A DNA stretch of 64,000 nt from Cecembia calidifontis (GTDB lineage: Bacteria > Bacteroidota > Bacteroidia > Cytophagales > Cyclobacteriaceae), in the NCBI RefSeq assembly GCF_004216715.1, contig NZ_SGXG01000001.1, forward strand, positions 4,654,501 through 4,718,500. Reading direction: 5' to 3'. Made by a program: the position numbers and the translations under genes. The notes under the pieces are model-generated. The model was not told the DNA's origin, did no database searches, and was given only the letters and a program-made list of their open reading frames with translations. Numbering within the stretch: position 1 is the first letter of the stretch; each line of letters begins with the position of its first letter. Positions 26,501 through 35,264 of this stretch are shown here, one piece after another.

Positions 26501-27865
26501 ATGAAATACCTCGCAATATTGATGTTTTTGGGTCTTTTTTGGGCATCACCAGTTGTCTATGCACAAGAGGACGGTACATCAGAAATTAAAAAGAAAAAAA
26601 TTTACACCTTTTTGATCGATGACAATATTGACCCTAGGATGAACCGCAGGGTTCAATTGGCTCTGGAGGATGCCAAAAACAAAGAGGCTGACCTGATTCT
26701 CATAGAAATGGACACCTATGGAGGGGCCGTCAATGATGCAGATGATATCAGGACCATGATCTTAGAATCAGAAATTCCCATCCATGTTTGGATAAACAAA
26801 GACGCTGCTTCAGCAGGGGCATTGATTTCTATCGCCTGTGACAGCATCTACATGGCGCCAGGCGCCAGTATCGGTGCTGCTACGGTGGTCATGGGGGGAG
26901 GAGGTGATGCTGCTCCTGACAAATACCAATCCTATATGCGTTCCATGATGCGGAGCACCGCAGAAGCCAAAGGCAGGAATCCCAAAATTGCGGAGGCCAT
27001 GGTGGACCAAAACATTGAAATCGAAGGCATAACCTCCAAAGGATCAGTCATTACCTTTTCTGTTTCGGAAGCGATTGAAAACGGATTCTGTGAAGGACAA
27101 GCAGAATCTAAAAAAGAAGTAATTGAAGAAAAATTGGGCATCAAAGATTATGAAATCATCACCTATGAAATATCGGGAGTGGAGAAAGTGATCGCATTTT
27201 TCCTGAATCCGGTAGTCAGTGGCTTTTTGATATTGGTGATATTCGCAGGTATTTATTTTGAAATACAGACACCAGGTGTAGGCTTTCCATTGGCAGCGTC
27301 TGTTACGGCCATTATTCTGTATTTTATCCCTTATTACCTGACAGGCTTGGCGGCAAATTGGGAAATAGCGGTCTTTATTGTCGGGGTTATTCTTTTGTTG
27401 GTAGAAATATTCCTTATTCCGGGCTTTGGTATTTTCGGAATATTAGGCATCATAGGGATATTGGTAGGGCTGACTTTAGGCATGATTCCCAACGATGCCT
27501 TTGACTTCACCTTTGTTCCCTCAGGTGAGCTCTTTGCAGCATTGGTAACAGTCATCTTGTCTGCCCTGGCTGCGATAGGGCTAATTTTCTTCATGGCTCC
27601 CAAAGTCAATCAATGGAGAGCTTTCAGCAGCATTGCGCTGGCTACTACCCAAAAAAGGGAAGAAGGCTACACTTCATCATTATATAGCAATGAATTATTG
27701 GGAAAAGAGGGCACCGCCCACACCCGATTGATGCCAAGCGGAAAAGTGATGATTGAGGATGAAATTTATGATGCCTATTCCCGAGGAGAATTCATCGATA
27801 AAGGAGAAAGGATAAAAGTGATCAGTACAGAAGGGACAAGTCTGAAGGTAAGGAAGGTAGGGTGA
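26501..27865 (+). CDS. NfeD-family membrane serine protease (long form, ClpP-class)
   Basis: An inner-membrane protein of 454 residues starting at ATG 26501 (MKYLAILMF); a TTG-type upstream extension is unlikely. It has a signal peptide ending VYAQ, then a ClpP/SppA-like protease domain with MDTYGGAVNDA and the candidate nucleophile in DAASAGALIS; a Lys in the ITSKGSVITF region is the likely partner. Four or five membrane helices follow (about 230-380), and the C-terminal NfeD OB-fold (GKEGTAHTRLMPSGKV ... DEIYDAYS) is last. Long-form NfeD proteins usually act with stomatin-like SPFH proteins; none is adjacent here. Confidence 0.9.
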   Translation: MKYLAILMFLGLFWASPVVYAQEDGTSEIKKKKIYTFLIDDNIDPRMNRRVQLALEDAKNKEADLILIEMDTYGGAVNDADDIRTMILESEIPIHVWINKDAASAGALISIACDSIYMAPGASIGAATVVMGGGGDAAPDKYQSYMRSMMRSTAEAKGRNPKIAEAMVDQNIEIEGITSKGSVITFSVSEAIENGFCEGQAESKKEVIEEKLGIKDYEIITYEISGVEKVIAFFLNPVVSGFLILVIFAGIYFEIQTPGVGFPLAASVTAIILYFIPYYLTGLAANWEIAVFIVGVILLLVEIFLIPGFGIFGILGIIGILVGLTLGMIPNDAFDFTFVPSGELFAALVTVILSALAAIGLIFFMAPKVNQWRAFSSIALATTQKREEGYTSSLYSNELLGKEGTAHTRLMPSGKVMIEDEIYDAYSRGEFIDKGERIKVISTEGTSLKVRKVG

Positions 27866-27879
27866 GAAAGGAGGTATGA

Positions 27880-27934
27880 GGAATGAAGAATGTGGAATTA
27901 AGAATGAGTAATGGAGAATGAAGAATGGAGTGGA
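27880..27934. repeat. GAATGAA heptamer array
   Basis: Seven units in perfect 7-bp register: GAATGAA, GAATGTG, GAATTAA, GAATGAG, TAATGGA, GAATGAA, GAATGGA. It begins 15 bp after the NfeD-family stop codon. Confidence 0.75.
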
Positions 27935-28058
27935 ACTTACGGCCATTGCGGTTTATATTAAATCAGAAACCGGCATCTTCTTTAAAGTCTAAAAGAAATT
28001 CTTGGTGTGCTTATGGCTTTTAAACAAAGGGTACAAAAAAATCGCTTAATTTCGGGGC

Positions 28059-28433
28059 ATGAATTCTGGAAATAGCATCTATGAAGTTTTGGGGGAAGAA
28101 AAAATTAAAAACATGGTCCATCATTTTTACAGCCATGTGGAGCAAACCCCGGAATTAAGGAAACTTTACCCCGAAGAGGATTTGGCCCCAGCAGAAGAAA
28201 GGTTATTTTTGTTTTTGGTACATGTCTTTGGTGGCCCTCATACCTATCTGGAAAAACGTGGGCATCCCATGTTAAGAAGAAGGCATTTTCAATGGGCCAT
28301 AGATGACAGCATGAGAAACATTTGGCTGGACTGTATGTTTCGGGCCATGGATAAAGTGGATATTGAAACTGACGTCAAAGAAGCATTGATGAATTATTTT
28401 ATCAAAGTAGCCAATCATATGATCAACCAATAA
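28059..28433 (+). CDS. Truncated hemoglobin (group II-like)
   Basis: A small haem protein of 124 residues that binds O2/NO. Family features are FYSHVEQTPELRKLYP (helix B Tyr), a short E-F region with FGGPHTYLEKRGHPMLRRRHFQWAI, where the His of RRRHF is the likely proximal haem ligand, and W in RNIWLDCM typical of group II. It is the first gene of a tight operon: the plsC-like ATG follows two bases after its stop. Confidence 0.9.
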   Translation: MNSGNSIYEVLGEEKIKNMVHHFYSHVEQTPELRKLYPEEDLAPAEERLFLFLVHVFGGPHTYLEKRGHPMLRRRHFQWAIDDSMRNIWLDCMFRAMDKVDIETDVKEALMNYFIKVANHMINQ

Positions 28434-28435
28434 AT

Positions 28436-29200
28436 ATGGTGATTTTAAGAGGTTTATATTCCATTTATGCACTTTTGGTCTTTTTGATCACCTTCATGAT
28501 CCTATTTCCTGTATTTTGTGTGGCTGCTTGGGTACCGGGCTGGCAAAAATACGGAAGGGTGGTCAATCAATTCTGGGCCAGAATATACTTTATCCTTATC
28601 GGAATGCCCATTCAGATTGAAGGAAAAGAACATATCCAGAAGGGGCAGCCTTATATTTTTGTAGCCAACCATTTTTCCTATTTGGACATTCCTTTCATGG
28701 GTTTTTTGCCGGGGGATGTGGTTTTTGTCGGCAAAAGCTCCATAGCCAAAATCCCTTTATTTGGTTACTACTTCAAAAAACTCCATATAGCTGTGGACCG
28801 CTCATCTCTCAAGAGCAGAGGAGAAGTTTTTATCAAGGCAAAAAAAGCAATCAGTCAAGGCAGCAGCATAGTAATTTTTCCTGAAGGAGGAATTACTACC
28901 GGTGAGCCGCCCCATATGAACCGATTCAAAGATGGCGCATTTTCTTTGGCGATAGACAAACAAATACCGTTGATTCCTGTCACCTTATCATTTAATCATT
29001 TAATTTTGCCCGATGACGGCAGGCTTTTGCTGAATTTTAAAAAAGGAAAAATAGTCATCCATCCTCCTTTGGTTACGGATGGAATGACATCGAAAGATTT
29101 ACCCGCATTAAGGGAAAAATGCTATGAAATCATCCAAAACCAACTTTGGAAAGACAATCAGCTTCCCGAATCGGAAAAAACAATTATAAAAAGTGTATGA
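28436..29200 (+). CDS. plsC: 1-acyl-sn-glycerol-3-phosphate acyltransferase (PlsC family)
   Basis: A membrane-associated acyltransferase making phosphatidic acid from lysophosphatidic acid. The 254-residue protein has two N-terminal hydrophobic segments, the HX4D motif (NHFSYLDIPF, near residue 80) and the substrate-binding FPEGGITT motif (near 146-153). Its last four bases overlap the gatC start (ATGA at 29197-29200). Confidence 0.93.
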   Translation: MVILRGLYSIYALLVFLITFMILFPVFCVAAWVPGWQKYGRVVNQFWARIYFILIGMPIQIEGKEHIQKGQPYIFVANHFSYLDIPFMGFLPGDVVFVGKSSIAKIPLFGYYFKKLHIAVDRSSLKSRGEVFIKAKKAISQGSSIVIFPEGGITTGEPPHMNRFKDGAFSLAIDKQIPLIPVTLSFNHLILPDDGRLLLNFKKGKIVIHPPLVTDGMTSKDLPALREKCYEIIQNQLWKDNQLPESEKTIIKSV

Positions 29201-29484
29201 AAGTAGATTTAAATACCGTTAAAAAAATAGCCCACCTGGCCCGTCTTGAATTTGACGCAGAAGGTGCTGAAAAGATGGTGAAAGACATGACCCAAATTCT
29301 GGACTGGGAAGAACAACTCAATGAGATCAATACAGAGGGAGTGGAGCCACTGACCACCATGTCCTCAGAGGTGAATGTTCTCCGGCCGGATGAGTTGGGA
29401 GAACACCTTTCCCATGAAAGAGCCCTACAAAATGCCCCACAAAAGGATTCGGATTATTTCAGGGTACCTAAGGTTCTTGAATAA
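29197..29484 (+). CDS. gatC: Asp-tRNA(Asn)/Glu-tRNA(Gln) amidotransferase subunit C
   Basis: The small stabilising subunit of the GatCAB complex, which converts misacylated Glu-tRNA(Gln)/Asp-tRNA(Asn). The 95-residue protein has the usual start (MKVDLNTVKKIAHLARLEF), the ILDWEEQLNEINTEGVEPL middle block and the C-terminal LRPDE...ALQNAP..DSDYFRVPKVLE. The start is the ATG overlapping the plsC stop. gatA and gatB are not in the window. Its A of TAA is shared with the next gene's ATG (TAATG). Confidence 0.95.
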   Translation: MKVDLNTVKKIAHLARLEFDAEGAEKMVKDMTQILDWEEQLNEINTEGVEPLTTMSSEVNVLRPDELGEHLSHERALQNAPQKDSDYFRVPKVLE

Positions 29485-32294
29485 TGTCGATACATACCGG
29501 CAGACAAGCCGAAAAAATAATTTTCAAAGGCCTTCCCTTTATGCTGAGTATCATAGGAGGCCTTTTGCTCTTAGGCAGTTTCTTTATCTGGGATGATAAA
29601 ATAATGCCCGTAATTCCGGGGATTTTCTCTGAATCAATCAAAGTTCCCGTCAACTTTTATAGTATTGGATCCGAGATCTTCTCACTGGAAATGGACAATT
29701 TTCTAATTTTCCAGAATTTCCAATCACTGCCTCCCTTAATTTTTCCTCAGCTTAGCCTTATCTATGGAGCCATCATTTGGATCTTGTTTATTTTAGGCCT
29801 GAGCCTGGTCAGTACACTGAAAAGAATGTACTTTATTGTGGCCACAGGTTTAACGATTTTTCTATTTACATTCAGTGGGATCAATGGCCTCAACATAGGT
29901 GGATTATCCAGCAATACGGCACTGATTATTTTGCTCCTCGGCACTGTTCTGCCCCTTGTTTTGATTTCTTTTTTTGCGGTTTCCTGGGGTCTGGTCCAAA
30001 GGTTTTTGGTCTTGCTCTTGATTTCTTCCTTGAGCCTTTGGGGTTTGGTGAAAAACTCAGGAATTGAAAACCCCTGGCTTTGGCTTTCCGAAAATGTAAC
30101 TTTCCCAGCTGCCATAGTCACCGTACTGTTTTTGCTTCACATTGGTCATGCAGTCATTTCAAGTATCACCGTCTTATTGATACGATTGAACAAAGGCACT
30201 GGGATCAAAATCATCTGGCACCTCATTGTGATCTTTTTTCTTTATTTCCTTCTATTGGTTTTCACTTTATTACACCTGACCGGAGAAGTCAATATCCCCT
30301 TCCCTACGCTCCCCCCTTTGGTGTTGATGCTGATAGCCGGTTTTTTGGGATATGGGGTCTTGAAATTAAAAATCGAACAGACTGACCAGTATTATGACAG
30401 GCCATTGATCGGCAAATCTTTTTATTGGTTGGGATTTGCCATCACCGCTTTTACTTGGGCAAAGGCAGATTTCACAGGAAACCAACCTTTGTTTGAATTT
30501 TTCAACCATAGCTTCATTTATGGGCAGATAGCTTTGAGTTTATTGTTTTTTCTGTATACCCTGGCCAATTTCTACGAAATTATCAATAGCGGTCGTGACA
30601 TTGAAAAAGTACTTTTCAAACCCCAGTTCTTTGCTTATTTCCACATGAGGATAGGGGCCATCATGGCGATGGTCATTTTGGTTATATTCGCTGATGGTGT
30701 AGTAGGCATGCAATTGTCTTCTTTTAGTACCAATATTTCCGCCGATTATTATTATCAGAGCAATAGGCCTTTGGAAGCTGCGATTCTTTATGAAAACAGC
30801 TGGCTACAATACCGCAAAAATTACAAGGCCAAAAATGCAGCTGCCCACCTCCGCTTCCAATTGGGTAATTCCAACGAGGCCATGGAACACTTGTACCAAA
30901 ACTTTGACTATGTGCCCTCGGTCCAGAGTATCCTGCTGCTCAGCGACAAATTGCACCAACAGGACAAAATTTTTGATGCAATTTTTTACCTGGAGAAAGG
31001 TCTGGAAATTTTTCCCGATAACCCCTACCTGCTCAACAACCTCGCACTGCTTTATTCAAAATTGAACCGGCCTACAGATGCATATGCCAGTTTGAACAGC
31101 ATGAAATCTGAGCTGAATGTTGCCAAATCCAATCTGCTGGGACTAAAAGTCAAACATCAGGCAAGAATAGAGGAAGGACTGGAAATCGTGAAGGACCTAC
31201 CCTATCAACTGAACTACCTGGCACATGCTAACCGGCAGGGTAATTTCGCTCCGTTCGTTTTGCCAACGCAGGACCTTCCCGAAAATTTTGTACTGAAAAC
31301 AGCTTTGCTGCGTAACCAATGGAGCAATCAGGTCATCAGTGATTATGAGTCGGACATCCTTTTACTGGACAGCCTGATAGGACAGCAACAAATGAGTTTT
31401 GAGGAAAGAAATTACCGCGAAACCAGGATTTTAAGGACATTACAAGACAACCACATCAATGAAACCCTGAAATATCTGAATGGAACCGCGGCTACTTACC
31501 CTAATTCAGCCGCCTATTACCATGCCCTTGCGGCAAAGGTCCTGGCAGGTCAATGGGATTTGGGGAAAGCTTCTGTGGATATTTTAGTGGCCTATGAAAA
31601 AGGCTTTGAAAACTTTCAACCTGTACATTTGGCCATTCTCTATTTTGGGGGAAAACCTATAGAAGCGATTTCCATTCACCAAAGATTTGAAGTGGATTTT
31701 CCGGAATGGATGGAGTGGAATGAATCCGGAAAACTGAAAGAAAGTCCACAGGTGAAATTCTGGACGGCTTTAGGCAGGTTTCACGAACAGCTACCGGAAG
31801 ATCTTTTGGTTGTTTTGGATCAGCTCGGGTCCGAAACATTACAAGCAGAATGGGCATTGGCTTTGATGCGGCATAAACTGCACGCCTTCGATGCCAATGG
31901 CTTCAAAAAAATCAAAGATATTATTTTGAAACAGTCCAATACAGGCTGGACAGAAGCATCCCTGAACCATTGGTTCGATTATGTACATGGAAAACAGGAA
32001 AGCTTGGAAGCTTCAATTTCACAAATATTCAGACCTGATTTAGGGTTGGACAGAAATGCTTACTGGACCCCTCTGGTTTGGAAAAAGTTAAGGGAAACCG
32101 AGGATGATATGGGAAGGTACGCGCTTCTCCAAGAAGCCATACAATTCAACCGGGATCCCATTCTTTGGATATTGTATGTGAATCAGAGTAGAAAAGTGGG
32201 ACTTGACAATTATGCAGGTACAGCCCTATCTGAAATGGGACAATGGCTGAGTCCCTCCCAATTGGAAAGGTTACAGATGCAAAACTATTGGTAA
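29484..32294 (+). CDS. Large membrane protein with C-terminal TPR-like region, unknown function
   Basis: A 936-residue protein. The first 430 residues hold about eleven hydrophobic helices. The remaining 500 residues are soluble and helical, with TPR-like repeats (for example RPLEAAILYENSWLQY, DAIFYLEKGLEIFPDNPYLLNNLALLYSKLNRP, and ILYFGGKPIEAISIHQ). It resembles uncharacterised Bacteroidota proteins and no function is known to me. Translation starts at the ATG that overlaps the gatC stop codon, so it is translationally coupled to gatC. It may assemble a complex at the membrane. Confidence 0.75.
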   Translation: MSIHTGRQAEKIIFKGLPFMLSIIGGLLLLGSFFIWDDKIMPVIPGIFSESIKVPVNFYSIGSEIFSLEMDNFLIFQNFQSLPPLIFPQLSLIYGAIIWILFILGLSLVSTLKRMYFIVATGLTIFLFTFSGINGLNIGGLSSNTALIILLLGTVLPLVLISFFAVSWGLVQRFLVLLLISSLSLWGLVKNSGIENPWLWLSENVTFPAAIVTVLFLLHIGHAVISSITVLLIRLNKGTGIKIIWHLIVIFFLYFLLLVFTLLHLTGEVNIPFPTLPPLVLMLIAGFLGYGVLKLKIEQTDQYYDRPLIGKSFYWLGFAITAFTWAKADFTGNQPLFEFFNHSFIYGQIALSLLFFLYTLANFYEIINSGRDIEKVLFKPQFFAYFHMRIGAIMAMVILVIFADGVVGMQLSSFSTNISADYYYQSNRPLEAAILYENSWLQYRKNYKAKNAAAHLRFQLGNSNEAMEHLYQNFDYVPSVQSILLLSDKLHQQDKIFDAIFYLEKGLEIFPDNPYLLNNLALLYSKLNRPTDAYASLNSMKSELNVAKSNLLGLKVKHQARIEEGLEIVKDLPYQLNYLAHANRQGNFAPFVLPTQDLPENFVLKTALLRNQWSNQVISDYESDILLLDSLIGQQQMSFEERNYRETRILRTLQDNHINETLKYLNGTAATYPNSAAYYHALAAKVLAGQWDLGKASVDILVAYEKGFENFQPVHLAILYFGGKPIEAISIHQRFEVDFPEWMEWNESGKLKESPQVKFWTALGRFHEQLPEDLLVVLDQLGSETLQAEWALALMRHKLHAFDANGFKKIKDIILKQSNTGWTEASLNHWFDYVHGKQESLEASISQIFRPDLGLDRNAYWTPLVWKKLRETEDDMGRYALLQEAIQFNRDPILWILYVNQSRKVGLDNYAGTALSEMGQWLSPSQLERLQMQNYW

Positions 32295-32366
32295 AAAGAG
32301 ACGTTTGTTAGAAGTATATTTTTCCCTTTTTGGTTTTTGGTTTAAATTGAGCAAAAATATTCACCA

Positions 32367-33089
32367 ATGAAAAAAATTATTGAAACGAAGGACATCAAAA
32401 AAACTTACCGCATGGGTGCCGAAGAAGTGCAGGCACTGAAATCTGTTTCGATTGAAGTTAACAAAGGTGAATATGTGGCCTTTATGGGGCCTTCCGGTTC
32501 AGGAAAATCCACTTTGATGAACATCATCGGTTGTTTGGATACACCCACCAGCGGCATTTATATCCTCAACGGCAAGGATGTCAGCGACATGTCTGAAAAT
32601 GAACTTGCAGAGATCAGAAATAAAGAAATCGGATTCGTATTCCAGACTTTCAACCTCCTGCCTAGGGCCTCCTGCCTTGAAAATGTGGCCCTACCATTGA
32701 TCTATGCAGGCTATGGAAAAGCCGAAAGAGAAGAGAAGGCATTTCAGGCCCTAAAAAATGTAGGATTGGGAGACCGTGTTAACCACAAACCCAATGAACT
32801 TTCGGGTGGTCAGCGCCAGAGGGTGGCCATCGCACGGGCTTTGGTTAATGATCCAAGTATTATCTTGGCAGATGAACCAACAGGAAATCTTGATTCCAAA
32901 ACTTCTTACGATATCATGGAGCTTTTTCATGAACTTCATCAAAAAGGAAATACCATCATCATGGTTACCCATGAAGATGACATCGCACACTATGCCCACC
33001 GGATTGTAAGGTTGAGAGATGGCTTGGTGGAGTCTGATACCGTCAATCCTAACCCAACCAGAGGGAAGACAGTAGCTGCCATCGGATAG
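32367..33089 (+). CDS. ABC transporter ATP-binding protein (LolD/MacB type)
   Basis: A 240-residue ATPase with Walker A GPSGSGKST, Q-loop FQTFNLLP, signature LSGGQRQRVAIARAL, Walker B ILADEPTGNLD and H-loop VTHEDD. The layout matches ATPases that pair with MacB/FtsX-type permeases for lipoprotein release or efflux. No permease is adjacent, so the partner must be encoded elsewhere. It lies 72 bp after the membrane-TPR gene and could be in the same transcript. Confidence 0.92.
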   Translation: MKKIIETKDIKKTYRMGAEEVQALKSVSIEVNKGEYVAFMGPSGSGKSTLMNIIGCLDTPTSGIYILNGKDVSDMSENELAEIRNKEIGFVFQTFNLLPRASCLENVALPLIYAGYGKAEREEKAFQALKNVGLGDRVNHKPNELSGGQRQRVAIARALVNDPSIILADEPTGNLDSKTSYDIMELFHELHQKGNTIIMVTHEDDIAHYAHRIVRLRDGLVESDTVNPNPTRGKTVAAIG

Positions 33090-33119
33090 TCTTTCTTAAG
33101 ATTTTTAAAAATCAATTGT

Positions 33120-33127
33120 TACTTTTG
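33120..33127 (+). promoter_or_regulatory. -7 promoter box (TACTTTTG) for the cobalamin adenosyltransferase gene
   Basis: Exact match to TAnnTTTG, 45 bp upstream of the ATG at 33172. Confidence 0.45.
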
Positions 33128-33171
33128 TAGCGTAGTAAGGGCATAGATCCCTACGAAATTTATTGCACGGG

Positions 33172-33720
33172 ATGAAAATTTACACCAAAACCGGAGACAC
33201 GGGTAAAACTTCCCTTTTGGGAGGCAGAAGGGTTTCAAAAGCAGACCTGAGGATAGATGCTTATGGTACTGTGGATGAACTGAACAGTTACATAGGCTTG
33301 CTAAGGGATCAGGAAATCAATTTAAAGAGGGAAAGTTTGCTCAAAGAAATCCAGGACAGACTTTTTACCATTGGGGCTACTTTGGCTACTGAACCCGGTA
33401 AAGAAAACGTAAAGCGTCCGGACCTGCATGAAGAGGACCTCGAACTTCTCGAAAAGGAAATAGATGCCATGGAAGCAAAATTGCCCCCCTTGCGTCACTT
33501 TATCCTTCCTGGCGGGCATCAGGTTGTATCTTTTTGCCATATCGCCAGGACTGTTTGCCGCCGTACCGAAAGGTGTGTGATTGACCTCATGGAAGTGGAA
33601 CATGTAGATGAAATCATTGTAAAATATTTAAACAGGCTTTCCGATTATCTTTTTGTCCTGGGTAGGATGATAGCCCTGGAGTTAGGGGTAGAAGAAGTAA
33701 CATGGAAGCCAAGAATGTAA
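33172..33720 (+). CDS. Cob(I)yrinic acid a,c-diamide adenosyltransferase (PduO type)
   Basis: It transfers the adenosyl group of ATP to reduced cobalamin to form coenzyme B12. The 182-residue protein starts at ATG 33172 (MKIYTKTGDTGKTSLLGG), the ATP-binding motif of the family. The middle has DELNSYIGLLRD, and the C-terminal signature is HIARTVCRRTERCVIDL followed by YLNRLSDYLFVLGR. It lies five bases before ilvE and is likely co-transcribed with it. Confidence 0.95.
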   Translation: MKIYTKTGDTGKTSLLGGRRVSKADLRIDAYGTVDELNSYIGLLRDQEINLKRESLLKEIQDRLFTIGATLATEPGKENVKRPDLHEEDLELLEKEIDAMEAKLPPLRHFILPGGHQVVSFCHIARTVCRRTERCVIDLMEVEHVDEIIVKYLNRLSDYLFVLGRMIALELGVEEVTWKPRM

Positions 33721-33724
33721 CCAG

Positions 33725-34792
33725 ATGAAAACAACCTTACAAATCAGCATCAGCAAAACCAAGCAATCCCGCTTACAGGAAACTGATTTCGAAAACCTGG
33801 TATTCGGAAAGTCCATCTCCGACCACATGTTCGTGGCAGATTATAAAAACGGGGAATGGACAGACCTTAGGATAGAACCTTATGCACCCTTGATGCTTTA
33901 TCCTGCGAATTCCACCCTTCACTATGGTCAGGCAATTTTTGAGGGGATGAAAGCCTATAAGAATGAAGCAGGAGAAATCTTGCTTTTCAGGGCAGATGCC
34001 AATCAGAAAAGGTTAAATGAATCTGCAGTGAGGATGTGTATCCCGGAAGTTCCTGCCGAAATATTTATGGAAGGACTGATGACTTTGCTGGATCTTGACA
34101 GGGACTGGATTCCCAACAAACCGGGTTATTCTCTGTATATCAGGCCCTTTATTTTTGCTACGGATGATTACCTGGGCGTAAGACCATCTGAAACTTACAA
34201 ATTCATGATTTTCACCTGTCCTGTTGGAAACTATTACTCCAAACCGGTCAGCGTGAAAGTAGAGCAACATTACACAAGAGCAGCAGAAGGAGGAACTGGA
34301 TTTGCCAAGGCGGCAGGAAATTATGCCGGGTCTTTATATCCTGCACTTTTGGCCCAAAAACAAGGTTATGACCAATTGCTATGGACGGATGCTAAAACCC
34401 ATGAAAATATTGAGGAAAGCGGAACCATGAATGTCATGTTCATGATCAATGACACTTTGATTACAGCACCAACCCATACAGGAACCATACTAAAAGGTAT
34501 TACAAGAGATTCGGTAATACAGCTGGCAAAAGAAATGGGATATGTGGTGGAAGAAAGATTCCTTAAAGTTTCTGAATTGGAAGATGCGCTGAAAAATGGC
34601 AGTATTCAGGAAGCATTTGGTACAGGAACTGCCGCTACCATTGCCCATATAGCCAAAATCAATATCAAAGGGAAGGATTATGAACTTCCTGAGAAACCTG
34701 AATATGCCTTTTCAAACCAGGTTCTCAAAAAACTGGATGATATCAAATACGGAAAAGTTGCGGATAGCAGGGGCTGGATTGTGAAGGTCTGA
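33725..34792 (+). CDS. ilvE: Branched-chain amino acid aminotransferase
   Basis: A PLP enzyme that catalyses the last step of Val/Leu/Ile synthesis and the first step of their breakdown. The 355-residue protein has HYGQAIFEGMKAY, the catalytic Lys in GFAKAAGNYAGSL, EESGTMNVMF and the GTGTAATIAHI phosphate-binding loop, all typical of the class IV (BCAT II) branch. It follows the adenosyltransferase gene by five bases. Confidence 0.95.
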   Translation: MKTTLQISISKTKQSRLQETDFENLVFGKSISDHMFVADYKNGEWTDLRIEPYAPLMLYPANSTLHYGQAIFEGMKAYKNEAGEILLFRADANQKRLNESAVRMCIPEVPAEIFMEGLMTLLDLDRDWIPNKPGYSLYIRPFIFATDDYLGVRPSETYKFMIFTCPVGNYYSKPVSVKVEQHYTRAAEGGTGFAKAAGNYAGSLYPALLAQKQGYDQLLWTDAKTHENIEESGTMNVMFMINDTLITAPTHTGTILKGITRDSVIQLAKEMGYVVEERFLKVSELEDALKNGSIQEAFGTGTAATIAHIAKINIKGKDYELPEKPEYAFSNQVLKKLDDIKYGKVADSRGWIVKV

Positions 34793-34829
34793 AGAATGAA
34801 GAGTGAAGAGTAAGGAATGAGGAATGGAG
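34793..34829. repeat. GAAGAGT/GAATGAG heptamer array, left half (split by IS3)
   Basis: In 7-bp register: GAAGAAT, GAAGAGT, GAAGAGT, AAGGAAT, GAGGAAT, GGAG. The IS3 element B is inserted here; the tract resumes at 36257 with GAGAATG, AGAAATG, TGGAATG. Confidence 0.7.
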
Positions 34830-34883
34830 TGTCACGTCCTGAAATAGCTTGACAGATTAAGTCAAACTAAAAACAGGAAAAAA

Positions 34884-35264
34884 ATGACAAAAACGGTTCG
34901 GGAATTTAACAGGTACAGTATTAGCTTCAAGAAGCAAGTAGTAGAGGAGCTGGAAAATGGAAGTTCCTATTCTTATCTACAAAAGAAGTATGATATTAGA
35001 GGAGCGGAGACGATCCAGAGGTGGGTCAGGTCCTTTGGCAGGGATCATTTGTTGAACAAAAGGGTTAGAATAGAGACTATGGATGAGAAGAGAAGACTTA
35101 AGGAACTGGAAGAGGAGAACAAGAGGTTAAAACTTGCCTTGGCCGATTCGATAGTTGCCAACAAGATGCTTGAGACGCTGATAGATGTTTCAAATGATGA
35201 ATACAAGACGGATTTAAAAAAAAACTTTGGCAACGGACTGTTTCAAAAAGGCCTGAAGAAGTGA
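34884..35264 (+). CDS. IS3-family transposase subunit OrfA
   Basis: 126 residues: a helix-turn-helix (ISFKKQVVEELENGSSYSYLQKKYDI...ETIQRWVRSFG) and a strong coiled coil (KRRLKELEEENKRLKLAL). Its stop overlaps the GTG start of OrfB (GTGA, 35261-35264). Confidence 0.92.
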   Translation: MTKTVREFNRYSISFKKQVVEELENGSSYSYLQKKYDIRGAETIQRWVRSFGRDHLLNKRVRIETMDEKRRLKELEEENKRLKLALADSIVANKMLETLIDVSNDEYKTDLKKNFGNGLFQKGLKK

